Numbered from the stretch's first letter, positions 44,166 to 54,079 are shown. The stretch: DNA of 64,000 nt from Bradyrhizobium cytisi (GCF_008123515.1 NZ_VSSR01000016.1:62001-126000), one strand, 5' to 3'. Notes: generated from the letters alone by a model not told the origin. A program made the numbers and translations.

Positions 44166-47100
44166 CTAACGCCGTCTTTTTCTGGGAGGGCGCGAAGGAG
44201 ACCTGACCGCAGCTTTCTTGCTGACTTTTGCTCTAGTCGAGGTTTTCTTCTTTGCATTTGCCTTTTTCGCTCTTGCCGCGTTCGTTTTCTTCGCTTTCGC
44301 AACCGCCCTCTGGACTACCTTGGTCTTGGGCTTCTTGGCGGCTTTCGCGGACTTCTTTCCGGTGGCTTTTGACTTTGCTTTCTTACGAAACTGCGAAACA
44401 TCGATCGATGCGATCTCAGGTTGTGGGCCGCCAACGGCCGCACCCGATATCCCGACTGCCATCTTCTTAAGGTGGGCGACGACCTCCGTAAATGTCAGAG
44501 CGGCCCCCTTCTTCCTCGACCAACCCCGAGGTCTGTGCTTCTGGTGAACCAACAACAGGATGCCGTGCCGTCCGTCATTGGCGCGTAGGTAGCGCCCGCA
44601 GAGCTGCATTACGAGCGCGTCTTCAAGCTGCTTCAAGGTCCAGCTTTCCGCAACTTTGACCTCGATGGGCATCGTCGCATCCGTAGGCTTACACCGAAGC
44701 CGGATGTCGGGCTCCCTTTCGTCTGCAACATGAACTTCACGATCAACCGAATAGGATCGCCCCTGCTTGAGCGTCATTCGGTCCGCCAGCCACCGTTGCA
44801 CGCGGCTTTCCTTGGGCAATAGCGCTAGCGTCTCGCCTTGCTGATACTCGTCGTTGACGAGATCGTGCTGCATATCCTCAAGCCGCTGTAAAGCAAGCCG
44901 TTGAAGATCGACAGCCGTATGAGGCTGCGTTTCCGCAGTGGTCTCGAATTCCATCGCATCGCGCGCGGCCCATGGAGCCATTTCTGAATCGATCGCGGCG
45001 CGTTCGATCTTCAGTTCCTGAAGATAAGCCTTCGGGACGGTAATATCGCGGTCCGATTGCATTCTCACGATTGCGTCGAACGCTGCACGGCCGGGCATCG
45101 TGGCGATACGTTTGAAAACCGCGCCTCTGGCATGTTCGGCATCATCGCGATCCGTTGGCGAGTAGACCTCACCGCTAACGTGCCCGATGTCTTCTGCCGT
45201 GCGGATCGTTCGATACGCAAGGCGAACCAATCGCTCCAGTTCTTCCAATGGGAAGTTCTCGACAATCACTTCGTCGCGGCTAAATTGGCCGCCAAACACA
45301 CGCGGAAGCACGCGCTGGACCAGCGCCGCCTGATCATCGATCTCGACTTTATCCAGCCGCTCGATGATCAGCTTCGTGGCAGCACGCGCATCAAGCGCGA
45401 ATAAAGTCGCGGCATACTGGGTTGAGCTGTCGAGGTCAGTCGAAAGGCGGACTCTTTTGGCGGCGATAGCCTTCAGCCGATCGCGCTCGCCGTCCTTTGC
45501 GTGTTGCGCAATGCGAAGCAACAGGGACAGCGGCCGCGACGCCATGCTCTCGTTCCGCTCGATTTCATCGATTGCAACAGGCGCGAGCAGCTCCGTAATA
45601 TTGTCGTTCCCATTGGCGAGGTTTTGGGCGACGCCAAAGCTTGGCGCATCAGGCGGCCGCGCAAGTTCGGCCTTCAATTCGCGCTCCAAAACCTCACAGA
45701 CGATATCGGGCTTGTGCGTTGCAAGTTCCGAAAGCCACTTGGGGAACCCCGTAAGCTCCAACGTGCCATACTCAGCCGCACGCCTTGCGTCGCTTTCGCT
45801 CAGATCGCGAGCCCAATTCGGATTGCCGTGCGCCTCGATGGTGATCGCGGCAATGCCCATCGAATCGAAGTTTCGACGTTGGCTAAGTTCTTCATTCTTG
45901 CGCGCGCTTCTGATCCAAGGCTTCCACGGCCGCCAATGCGCAATTAGCGCGGCACGAAAGGCGTCTGTAGCCTCCCGGCCAATCATCGGCTCTAATGGCG
46001 CGACCGTATCGAGCGCGTACTGCCTATCGGACGACGCATCCCGCAAAAGACGCCAGAGGTGATAAACTCGGGAGTCGGCGGTTTTCTCGGTTGTCGGCTG
46101 CGCTTTACGGAGCTTGTCCGGATCGTTCCTCATCTCCGCCGCGAAATCAGTCCATGATTTGTCGTGCGCCGCACGCTCCAAGGCATTCCGCTTTTTCAGT
46201 GCCTCGTACTCCTTTTCACTCTTAACCAACTCAGGCGGTTTTGGAGCCGGTGTTGTCCAAGCGGCGAACGCTGCTTTCAGATCGGCGTCTTCCCCAACCG
46301 CTTGCGCGATCCGGTCGCGCAATGCGTCGGGCCGGCCGAGGTCGCGCCAGACTAACATCGCCGTGTCGATAGCGAGCCGCCGCTCACTACCAAGTGTCCT
46401 GCCTTGCGCGTCCGCAAGCAGCCAGTCGATGTCCTCTTCGACCATATCCAGCGGCCAGCCAACCAACGACATGTCGAAGATCGAGGTGATCTCCCGTCCC
46501 GCAAGCATACGATGCCCGCGCAGTTTTTCAGCGAACCGCCAGAACGCCAGCCGACGCCGATCCGGCGTCTTCTTCAGTTCCGCGACAAGTTCTGGGCGCG
46601 CCTCCCGCGCGCGGTGGGATGACGCTCGAAGGCTGTCCCCAATTCGAGCGACAGCGTCGAGAGCGGGCTCTGGCGCTTGTGTCGATGGAGAAAGTTCAAG
46701 AAGCCGCGTCGCGGCGGCGCTGACCATCGGAAAATAGGCAGCCTCTCGCTTGGTTTCTTCGCGGTCGCCCGCTGATGGGCTTCCGCCCAGTTGAGCGAGC
46801 GCGCCTCTAAGGAATGTTTCAAGATCAGCGGCAGAAGCAATTTTCGGTACAAGTTTCGGGCCGATATAATCCAAACCGAGACCACCATCGCGGTCGGTCA
46901 CGTTGATCCGGGACAGAATATCCAGCGCATCATCGATCGTGAGTGCCGAAGGAAAGATCGTCCCTAACGCATCCCACACCACCGTGGCGGGCTGCTTAAC
47001 CGCGTGCTTTCTTACGCGCGCGGCATAGCTAACAAGGGCTTCATGCTTGCCCGTCGCCATAAGGGCCCGGCCAGCAAGGATGGAGGTATAGCGCTTTCTC

Positions 47101-48686
47101 GACACGTCGAGAGTCACGTCTTCTGCCAAGTCGGCTAATTCTTCAATCTTGCCCGCCCAGATAATGCGCAGGAGGAGTTGCTCGACCTCGTCGTGTTTCG
47201 CGTGCGCTTTGAACAACCGACGGATTTCGGGGGCGAGATCGGCACGGGCAAAACGCCGTAGGCCGTCAAAATCAATGATCGGCACGCGCTCACCGCTCAC
47301 GACACGTTTGACAACCTCGCGCAGCAAACGTTCACGCGTCGCGAGTGGAAGGGACTGGGGATCGCCTGACGACAGGAGCAAGAACGGGTTCCACTTTGCG
47401 ACCTCTCCGGCAACAGTATCATCCCACAACGACAACCAAGCCGCCGTCTCCTGCATCGACAGCTTGATGACCGGCACGCCGTACGTATCCGCAAACAACA
47501 GATCATGCAGATGACGCTTCGAGAGATTCGCCTTGCTTAGGCGCAAAAGCCAGCGTGCGGCTAGAAACCCGCGAACGACGCCTTCATTATCGTTGTGCAG
47601 CCGAGCCCGGCCATAGGTCGCAGGATCGAATACAGCCCGTGTGATAAGGCGTGCGCGATCCTGCGGCGACCAATCAGGCAGCACGTCTGCTAGATCAACT
47701 GCGCTTTGATCGGCGGTGAGATCGATTTCGCCGTCGGGAATCGCGATCGTGTCTTTCCGCCCAAAGACAAGTGCCGCAGCGACACGCTCAAGACCGGCTG
47801 CGGCGCGTTCTGCGGCCAAGTCATCCCGCCGCGTGCGATCCGTGTTCGATTCTTGCAACCGCTCCGCAATGCAAACCCGCAACATCTCCCCGAGCGAACC
47901 GAGGCGACGATTAGCCCTCCAAAATTCGGTGAGCCAATCGAGGTCGAGCGGGCGGCGCGCGAACTGCCACAAGTTTCCGCTTTCGATTTGCTCAAGGAGC
48001 CCATTGACGTCATCGATTCCCTTTCCTTCGGCAAACTGGCGCACGCGCGCCTCGTCTAGCCCGGTCATCACGACCACAAGAACGTCCTCGGGAGGCGTCG
48101 GCGTGTCAAGGCGCTCACGATGTATCACGCTAATGACAAGCTCATCCGGCGTAGGCGCTGACGGCAATTCTTCATCAGGCGGCATAGCCAGCGCGTCGCG
48201 CACGAGACCAAGATCACGGCGGAATTCCCAATCCGTGTAACGGCCCGAGAGGATGATATGCGCACGCCGCTCGCAGCCGGAAATCGCATCCGCGAGGTTT
48301 GCAACAACGGTTCGGAGTTTTACGCCGTCGCTTTTAGCCTCATCGACGGAGTCAACGAAGAACCACGCCTCTTGATCGGACTTCCGCCACGCCGCCAAGC
48401 GTTTGCGATCCGAAACTCGCAGGGCACCTTCAAGGCCTAAGCGGCCGACATCCTCGACGGTAGCGTAAAACGCTTGGCCTACGCTCTCCGGCACAGCGCG
48501 CGACTGCGCGACCATTTCGGTCGACTTGCCGCTACCCGCCTCCGCAAGGAAAACGACGCGGCGGCGCTTCAGGAGATCAGCCCACCCTAAGGTCGAATCT
48601 GTCCGGCCGAACCGAGCCACGAGATTGGGATCAGTCGAGCCGTCGTCCTTGCACTCGACAAATCGCCTATTGAGTTCGATCGGCAT
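44166..48686 (-). CDS. Giant P-loop NTPase with C-terminal PD-(D/E)XK-like region and H1-like tail
   Basis: A 1506-residue protein from ATG 48686. A NACHT/STAND-like NTPase begins almost at the N terminus: Walker A LAEAGSGKST (Lys54) and Walker B WFFVDSVDEAK (Asp112, with Asp115-Glu116). A very long helical middle (about 300-1290) without recognised repeats may be the sensor. Near the C terminus REPDIRLRC and PIEVKVAES (Asp1327, Glu1342, Lys1344, Gln1361) fit a PD-(D/E)XK nuclease core. The last 72 residues are a Lys/Ala-rich histone-H1-like tail that could bind DNA. Avs-type NTPases carry the nuclease at the N terminus; here the order is reversed. Together with the upstream ApeA-like gene it suggests antiphage function. 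The exact family is not recognised. Confidence 0.75.
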   Translation of the reverse strand: MPIELNRRFVECKDDGSTDPNLVARFGRTDSTLGWADLLKRRRVVFLAEAGSGKSTEMVAQSRAVPESVGQAFYATVEDVGRLGLEGALRVSDRKRLAAWRKSDQEAWFFVDSVDEAKSDGVKLRTVVANLADAISGCERRAHIILSGRYTDWEFRRDLGLVRDALAMPPDEELPSAPTPDELVISVIHRERLDTPTPPEDVLVVVMTGLDEARVRQFAEGKGIDDVNGLLEQIESGNLWQFARRPLDLDWLTEFWRANRRLGSLGEMLRVCIAERLQESNTDRTRRDDLAAERAAAGLERVAAALVFGRKDTIAIPDGEIDLTADQSAVDLADVLPDWSPQDRARLITRAVFDPATYGRARLHNDNEGVVRGFLAARWLLRLSKANLSKRHLHDLLFADTYGVPVIKLSMQETAAWLSLWDDTVAGEVAKWNPFLLLSSGDPQSLPLATRERLLREVVKRVVSGERVPIIDFDGLRRFARADLAPEIRRLFKAHAKHDEVEQLLLRIIWAGKIEELADLAEDVTLDVSRKRYTSILAGRALMATGKHEALVSYAARVRKHAVKQPATVVWDALGTIFPSALTIDDALDILSRINVTDRDGGLGLDYIGPKLVPKIASAADLETFLRGALAQLGGSPSAGDREETKREAAYFPMVSAAATRLLELSPSTQAPEPALDAVARIGDSLRASSHRAREARPELVAELKKTPDRRRLAFWRFAEKLRGHRMLAGREITSIFDMSLVGWPLDMVEEDIDWLLADAQGRTLGSERRLAIDTAMLVWRDLGRPDALRDRIAQAVGEDADLKAAFAAWTTPAPKPPELVKSEKEYEALKKRNALERAAHDKSWTDFAAEMRNDPDKLRKAQPTTEKTADSRVYHLWRLLRDASSDRQYALDTVAPLEPMIGREATDAFRAALIAHWRPWKPWIRSARKNEELSQRRNFDSMGIAAITIEAHGNPNWARDLSESDARRAAEYGTLELTGFPKWLSELATHKPDIVCEVLERELKAELARPPDAPSFGVAQNLANGNDNITELLAPVAIDEIERNESMASRPLSLLLRIAQHAKDGERDRLKAIAAKRVRLSTDLDSSTQYAATLFALDARAATKLIIERLDKVEIDDQAALVQRVLPRVFGGQFSRDEVIVENFPLEELERLVRLAYRTIRTAEDIGHVSGEVYSPTDRDDAEHARGAVFKRIATMPGRAAFDAIVRMQSDRDITVPKAYLQELKIERAAIDSEMAPWAARDAMEFETTAETQPHTAVDLQRLALQRLEDMQHDLVNDEYQQGETLALLPKESRVQRWLADRMTLKQGRSYSVDREVHVADEREPDIRLRCKPTDATMPIEVKVAESWTLKQLEDALVMQLCGRYLRANDGRHGILLLVHQKHRPRGWSRKKGAALTFTEVVAHLKKMAVGISGAAVGGPQPEIASIDVSQFRKKAKSKATGKKSAKAAKKPKTKVVQRAVAKAKKTNAARAKKANAKKKTSTRAKVSKKAAVRSPSRPPRKRRR

Positions 48687-48792
48687 GGGAAGGTGGGTTC
48701 AAGCCAACTCAGGACGGTGATTCGTCCGAGCGTGAGATCAGTCTAATTCGACGCTCCCACCTAAAAAAGGGGCTTTTTCTGCCTTCTCCGGG

Positions 48793-48942
48793 CTAATAAA
48801 GCGCGCCTGGTTGCTTGGCGAAAACCCTCTGCCGAGTGATCGTTTCGAGAAACTGTTCCGGCAAGACACGCTCAACAACAGCGAGGAAAGCCTTCTGCTC
48901 AAGTGGAATAGTGGTGAGCGAGAAAGGATCGATTTTGGTCAT
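48793..48942 (-). CDS. 49-residue ORF translationally coupled to the ApeA-like gene
   Basis: Its ATG (48942-48940) shares one base with the TAA stop of the ApeA-like gene (TAATG), the classical reinitiation arrangement. The sequence starts MTKIDPFSLTTIPLEQKAFL and continues with a likely amphipathic helix (AVVERVLPEQFLETITRQR) before a TAG at 48795-48793. The giant NTPase starts 106 bases downstream on the same strand. No homologue is recognised. It could be a small regulator, antitoxin-like subunit or adaptor. Confidence 0.5.
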   Translation of the reverse strand: MTKIDPFSLTTIPLEQKAFLAVVERVLPEQFLETITRQRVFAKQPGALY

Positions 48943-50414
48943 TATTTACGTCCCTCCCCTATCTGTTTTGGATTGAGCGGTTGCAGCACGGATTTATCAA
49001 GCAGCCCAACCTCCACAAAACTATGCTTGATGGGAAACGACCGGAAGCTTTCGTAAATCCAATGCCGCAATATCTTCGCGTCAACTCCGATCTCATGGAG
49101 CAGCAACGTATGGTATAGGGTGGCAAGGGCCGTGCTCCTCTTATCTAGATCATCAATAAAGCTGGCGGAAGACGCGACGTTTTGGGGCCTACCGAAGTGG
49201 GATATGTCATTACGCAACTTTGCACATATGTTGCAGAATTCGCGCAAGCGGCCCTCTTCGATTCCAATCGGGAGAGTTTTGAATGCGTCGAACATCCGTT
49301 GAGCGAGCGCCGGTTCGTGGGCATGGCTCAACCTCTCGCGGAGCCATTTCTGATCCTTTGGCGCTGAGACCTGACCAATGACCCGTTCAATTTTTTTGGC
49401 CAGACGATCAGATATCGTCGCAGAATGTTTCGTTCGATGAAATGCTTCAATTCCCCAAATCAGGTTTACGAACCGGTGCTCCTCGTACAACTTTAGTCCG
49501 CGTCGAGTGCCGAGATATAAATAGAACCCGGCACCGAACATTCCGTGCTTCTTTTGCCAATTCGACCATATCGAACCAAACTCACTCCTGAGCTGCACGA
49601 AATTTGTCCAACATTCGTGCCATTTTGGCGCTATAGCCGACTGCTTGCTACCGTGCCTCAAGAAGTACCATTTGCAATGCCGGTCTTTGTTGAGTGAGAC
49701 TATCGGCCATTCCAGGCAGTAGTCCGAATCTGTAAGAAGGATAAATAGATCTTCGAGCAGACTATATTTGGTCTTTAGATCTTCCAGGAGTGACGGTCTC
49801 TTTGGTTTCCAAACAAGCGAGGCCGACTCTTTCAGCGACAACACACTCGTTCGATGTTTACCCGGAAATGGCTCCCCCGCGATGTGATAATTGATCGAAA
49901 GCCTTCCGTCATTCTGGGCGTAGACGGCATCTTTTGGCTTCTTATATTTTGCAGATAACGCCGAGTTTCTTTTTACTGTTTCAATGGAGCCCAGTCGCAA
50001 CCAATCCTCAAAGCCATCCAGTTGAACTTCTAGTTCTCGTATTTTTGGCACCGCTTCACCGGCTAAAAACGCGCTATTTCCCACAAGGCAATCCATCGCT
50101 GAGAAGCGTTCGTAGGATATGCCGTTCGTATTAAATTGCCCCCCGTTTCTGATAAGGTTCAGTAGTAGCACCCGCTGGCTCGTGTCCTTGAGAAGGCCTT
50201 GAATGCATCTCTTTTCGGGATGTCGTTCCTGACGCGTGACTATCGCCGCCATGGGGCCATGCTCATTTGCGAGATAGCCGTCCAACTCAAGAGAAATACG
50301 GCCTACCTCATCGATCTTAAGTGCACCGAAGACATGAGCATCAGGGGCTAACAGTACATCTGGAACAGGCTCATCATGCCACCAAAATACTCCGCGCGCT
50401 TCCAGGACAGCCAT
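48942..50414 (-). CDS. apeA: ApeA-type abortive-infection HEPN protein
   Basis: A 490-residue protein. The N-terminal region (ARGVFWWHDEPVPDVLLAPD, then GRISLELDGYLANEHGPMA) matches the ApeA N-terminal domain. The C-terminal helical domain carries RNDISH (Arg401 to His406), the Rx4H catalytic motif of HEPN ribonucleases, followed by FGRPQN. ApeA is a known single-gene antiphage protein believed to cleave cellular RNA after phage sensing. Here it appears to be the first gene of a minus-strand set with a coupled 49-codon ORF and the giant NTPase, which is not the usual solitary arrangement. Confidence 0.82.
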   Translation of the reverse strand: MAVLEARGVFWWHDEPVPDVLLAPDAHVFGALKIDEVGRISLELDGYLANEHGPMAAIVTRQERHPEKRCIQGLLKDTSQRVLLLNLIRNGGQFNTNGISYERFSAMDCLVGNSAFLAGEAVPKIRELEVQLDGFEDWLRLGSIETVKRNSALSAKYKKPKDAVYAQNDGRLSINYHIAGEPFPGKHRTSVLSLKESASLVWKPKRPSLLEDLKTKYSLLEDLFILLTDSDYCLEWPIVSLNKDRHCKWYFLRHGSKQSAIAPKWHECWTNFVQLRSEFGSIWSNWQKKHGMFGAGFYLYLGTRRGLKLYEEHRFVNLIWGIEAFHRTKHSATISDRLAKKIERVIGQVSAPKDQKWLRERLSHAHEPALAQRMFDAFKTLPIGIEEGRLREFCNICAKLRNDISHFGRPQNVASSASFIDDLDKRSTALATLYHTLLLHEIGVDAKILRHWIYESFRSFPIKHSFVEVGLLDKSVLQPLNPKQIGEGRK

Positions 50415-50503
50415 TTTCGAAAACCCTAAAGCTTCATTTGTTCAGCTCTGAAGACTGTGTAAGCTCCACACACAAAGAATCAACTGCTGGGTTGCATTTG
50501 GGC

Positions 50504-50754
50504 ATGCGGTATGGGGCCTTCCGTCCTGCGACCGTCATCTCGCTTCTGTGCCTCAGTGCAGCCGACTACGAAGGTACAGCCGTTGTCGTGGACGGCGACA
50601 CGATCGAGCTGCACGTCGGCGATAAGGTTGTCCGGTGCGCCTCTGCGGAATCAATAGTCCAGAAGCACGACACGCGGGCGGCCCCGAATTCGAATGCTCA
50701 ATGATTGAAAGCCGTGTAAAGGGAGTGCTGCTGCCGACGTGCCGTTTTCCCTGA
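50504..50754 (+). pseudogene. Staphylococcal nuclease-like remnant, frameshifted and truncated
   Basis: From ATG 50504 a signal-like N terminus (MRYGAFRPATVISLLCLSAA) leads to the SNase motif VVDGDTIELHVGDKVV. The frame then fails; another frame continues VRLCGINSPEARHAGGPEFE to a stop at 50752. A one-base loss near GTTGTCCGGTGCGCC explains this. The C-terminal half of the nuclease fold is absent. It is a decayed gene between apeA and gajA. Confidence 0.65.
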
Positions 50755-50834
50755 GTTGCATCGCTTTTCTCTGGCAAGCAATGGCTGTTGGGCTGTACTA
50801 TAGCACTCATTTCCCATGACCGAGTTGTTCACCC

Positions 50835-52547
50835 TTGCCCCGCGTTCGCCTCATCGACATCCGAAATTTTCGCTGCCTAAAGACATTCACGTGGAGACCG
50901 GCCGAGGGCTTGAACTGCCTCATCGGACCAGGCGATGCGGGAAAATCCTCCGTCCTCAATGCGATCGACCTATGCCTTGGCGCGCGCCGCAACATTTCGT
51001 TTTCAGACACGGATTTCCATGGCCTTGATGTGACCGAGCCGGTCTCAATCTCGATCACTATCGGTGAGCTGGATGACGGTCTCAAGAGCATGGAGACTTA
51101 TGGCAACTACCTGCGATCATTTAATGCCGCGACGGGCGTGATCGACGACGAACCGGAGCACGGCGCGGAGACGGTTCTCACCCTGAACCTGACCGTCAAG
51201 AGCGATCTTGAGCCGGTATGGACACTGGTGTCCGGGCGTTCCGAGGCGCAGGGCCAAACTCGCTACCTCACATGGAGTGATCGCATCAGGCTTTGCGCGA
51301 CGCGGATCGGCGCTTACGCCGAGAACGATTTGGCGTGGCGGCGTGGCTCGGTGCTGACCAAGCTTTCCGATGAAAAGGCTGAGACCTCTGGCGCGATGGC
51401 CGAGGCTGCACGGCAAGCCCGAGCCACCTTCGGCGACATGGCCGAAAAGCAGTTATCGGTAACGCTCGGGATAGTTGGCGACACGGCCCGCGACCTCGGG
51501 ATTGATATTGGCGCGCATCCCAAGGCATTGCTTGATGCGCATTCCGTGTCATTCAGTGGCGGCACTATTGCCCTTCACAACGAAGACGGTATTCCGCTTC
51601 GTGGGCTCGGTACGGGCTCGGCACGATTGCTGGTTGCCGGCCTGCAACGCAAAGCCGCCAAAGATGCGACCATCATCCTGATTGACGAGGTGGAACATGG
51701 GTTGGAGCCACACCGGCTTATCCGACTCCTTCATTCCATTGGCTCAAAGGAAGAGCCACCACCGCTGCAAGCGTTCTTGACGACGCATTCGCCCGTAACC
51801 GTCCGCGAATTGTCGGCGAACCAGCTGACGGTACTTCGGCATGGCAAAGATGGGCACAAAGCCGTACTCGTCGGATCGAAACCCACCATCCAAGGCACGG
51901 TTCGGATGTGCCCGGAGGCATTCTTGAGCTCGTCGGTCTTGGTGTGCGAAGGCGCAAGCGAAGTTGGCCTTGTGCGCGGCATCGATCAGTTCCGGGCGTC
52001 GCAAGGCACAATCACCATGGAGGCCCTTGGCCTCGCACTTGTCGACGCCAAGGGCAGCGACAACATTTATTCGCGCGCCAAAGCGTTCCGCAGCCTGGGC
52101 TACCGCACAAACGTCTTGCGTGATGATGACGTGCAGCCCGATAAAGCAGCAGAAGGTATCTTCGTTAAGGTCGTCGGAGCGATATTCAAATGGCGCGCGG
52201 GACGCGCGCTCGAAGATGAATTATTCGACGCCCTGCCCTTCGATGCCGTGACGAAGCTGCTGGAATATGCCGTCACACTGCACGGCGAGGAACTGGTCGG
52301 CGAACACATCAAATCGATCTCTGCCGGGAAATTGACCCTCAAGGATTGCCGGGCAAGCATCACCAAGGATATCCGCGCCTGCCTGACGAAGGCATGCGCG
52401 ACAAAAAGCGCTGCGTGGTTCAAAAATGTGACGGCGATGGAGCATTGCGGCCGGGAAATCGTCGGGCCAGCTTTGGCGAAATGCGATGCCGAGTTCCGCG
52501 CGATCGTTGAGGGCGTGTTCGCGTGGATCGAAGATGGCCGGTCCTGA
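50835..52547 (+). CDS. gajA: Gabija GajA-like OLD-family ATPase/TOPRIM nuclease
   Basis: A 570-residue class 2 OLD nuclease, close to the known GajA length. Start is probably TTG 50835 (MPRVRLIDIRNFRCLKTF). The ABC-type ATPase half has Walker A GPGDAGKSS (Lys37) and Walker B IILIDEVEHGLEP (Asp284-Glu285). The C-terminal TOPRIM half has LVCEGASEVG (Glu372) and the acidic LRDDDVQPD (near residue 430). GajA nicks DNA and is regulated by nucleotides; with GajB it forms the Gabija antiphage complex. The helicase gene overlaps its 3' end by 14 bases. Confidence 0.85.
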   Translation: MPRVRLIDIRNFRCLKTFTWRPAEGLNCLIGPGDAGKSSVLNAIDLCLGARRNISFSDTDFHGLDVTEPVSISITIGELDDGLKSMETYGNYLRSFNAATGVIDDEPEHGAETVLTLNLTVKSDLEPVWTLVSGRSEAQGQTRYLTWSDRIRLCATRIGAYAENDLAWRRGSVLTKLSDEKAETSGAMAEAARQARATFGDMAEKQLSVTLGIVGDTARDLGIDIGAHPKALLDAHSVSFSGGTIALHNEDGIPLRGLGTGSARLLVAGLQRKAAKDATIILIDEVEHGLEPHRLIRLLHSIGSKEEPPPLQAFLTTHSPVTVRELSANQLTVLRHGKDGHKAVLVGSKPTIQGTVRMCPEAFLSSSVLVCEGASEVGLVRGIDQFRASQGTITMEALGLALVDAKGSDNIYSRAKAFRSLGYRTNVLRDDDVQPDKAAEGIFVKVVGAIFKWRAGRALEDELFDALPFDAVTKLLEYAVTLHGEELVGEHIKSISAGKLTLKDCRASITKDIRACLTKACATKSAAWFKNVTAMEHCGREIVGPALAKCDAEFRAIVEGVFAWIEDGRS

Positions 52548-53955
52548 AATCGATTTGCTCAGCGTCGAGAAAGGCGCAATCACCGCTCCCGCAGGGAGCG
52601 GCAAGACCCAGCTGATCGCTAGTGCTTTGTCGCGGCACGAGCGGTCAAAGCCAATCCTTGTTCTGACGCATACCAATGCCGGCGTGGCCGCGCTCAGGGG
52701 CCGGCTTGATCGTGCGGGCATTGCTCCATCTAAGTATCGCTTGGCCACGCTCGATGGCTTCGCCATGCGGTTGATCTCGATGTTTCCAAAGCGCAGCGGC
52801 CACGATCCAGCGATACTTGAGCTAGCTTCGCCAGGGACGAACTATCCGGCCATCCGCAAGGCCGCGGCGGCGCTGCTCAATGAAGAACATCTCGATGAAA
52901 TCCTCGCAGCAACGTATGACCGCCTCTTTGTCGATGAATATCAGGACTGCTCGCAAGTCCAGCATGAGATGGTAGTGTTCCTTTCTGATCCGCTGCACTG
53001 CTGCGTGCTGGGCGATCCCATGCAAGCTATCTTCGGCTTCAAGGGTAACGCGCTCGTCGATTGGGATGCTGATGTCCTTGCCAGTTTCGGTGATGCAGGC
53101 GAATTGAAGACGCCTTGGCGGTGGATCAACGCGGGTGAGAAAGCGTTCGGTGAATGGCTGCTCGGCGTTCGCAAAACGCTTCTGGCCGGTGGCAGCATCG
53201 ATCTTGCTTCAGCGCCAAGGAATGTAGTTCACATCGCGCTCGACGGATCGGATGATCACGCGCTGCGCCTCAAGGCGTGTTTGACGAAGGCGCCGACTGC
53301 CGATGGATCGGTTCTCATTATCGCCGATTCTACCAAGCCGACGGAACAACGGCGTTTCGCTAGGCAAACGCCCGGCGCTGTCGTCGCAGAAAGCGTGGAC
53401 CTGCGCGATCTTGTGGATTTTGCGCGCGCATTCGATCTGAGCGCCAGCAACGCACTCTATCGCCTTGTCCAATTCGCGTCTCAGGTAATGGTGAACGTGG
53501 GACCCGAAGACTTGCTCGCCCGCGTCGACAGTCTTCAATCCGGCAAAGCTAGGAAGGGCCCGACCGAGACCGAACAGGCGGCCTTGGCATTCGCGGACAA
53601 ACCCAGTTATGCCGGAGCGTCTGCGTTGCTGGCTGCCATCAACAAGGACGGAGGCGTGCGTGCCCATCGCCCGCCGGTTCTGCGGGGATGTCACAAGATG
53701 TTTCAGCTATGCGGTTCGGCGGATGGACCATCCATTTATGACGCCGCGGTTCAGGTCCGAGAACAATCGCGCCTCATTGGCAGACCCTTGGCAAAACGCA
53801 CCGTTGGCAGCACGCTCCTGCTTAAGGGTCTGGAAGCGGATGTCGCGGTGATCCTAAATCCAGAAGTCATGGACCATAACCACCTATACGTCGCGATGAC
53901 GCGCGGGAGCCGTACACTCGTTACCTGTTCTGACACCAACGTCCTTAACCCGTAG
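52534..53955 (+). CDS. gajB: Gabija GajB-like UvrD-family helicase
   Basis: A 473-residue SF1 helicase-like protein from ATG 52534. Motif I is APAGSGKT (Lys24-Thr25), motif Ia-like VLTHTNAGVAALRGRL, motif II VDEYQDCSQ, and the C-terminal motif VI LYVAMTRGSRTLV. Shorter than UvrD/Rep (about 700), as expected for GajB (about 490). The tight overlap with gajA and the order GajA-GajB match Gabija. Senses DNA ends or nucleotide loss and activates GajA in the described system. Confidence 0.85.
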   Translation: MAGPEIDLLSVEKGAITAPAGSGKTQLIASALSRHERSKPILVLTHTNAGVAALRGRLDRAGIAPSKYRLATLDGFAMRLISMFPKRSGHDPAILELASPGTNYPAIRKAAAALLNEEHLDEILAATYDRLFVDEYQDCSQVQHEMVVFLSDPLHCCVLGDPMQAIFGFKGNALVDWDADVLASFGDAGELKTPWRWINAGEKAFGEWLLGVRKTLLAGGSIDLASAPRNVVHIALDGSDDHALRLKACLTKAPTADGSVLIIADSTKPTEQRRFARQTPGAVVAESVDLRDLVDFARAFDLSASNALYRLVQFASQVMVNVGPEDLLARVDSLQSGKARKGPTETEQAALAFADKPSYAGASALLAAINKDGGVRAHRPPVLRGCHKMFQLCGSADGPSIYDAAVQVREQSRLIGRPLAKRTVGSTLLLKGLEADVAVILNPEVMDHNHLYVAMTRGSRTLVTCSDTNVLNP

Positions 53956-54079
53956 GACGAGCCAGCGCAGTTTTCTTCGGACGATAAGCCAGGCGAGCAC
54001 GCTTTCGGCGCCGCTGCTAGGACCCAGCACGCACGGCGCCGATCCGTAACAATATCCCTTGACCTGTTACACTCATTTG

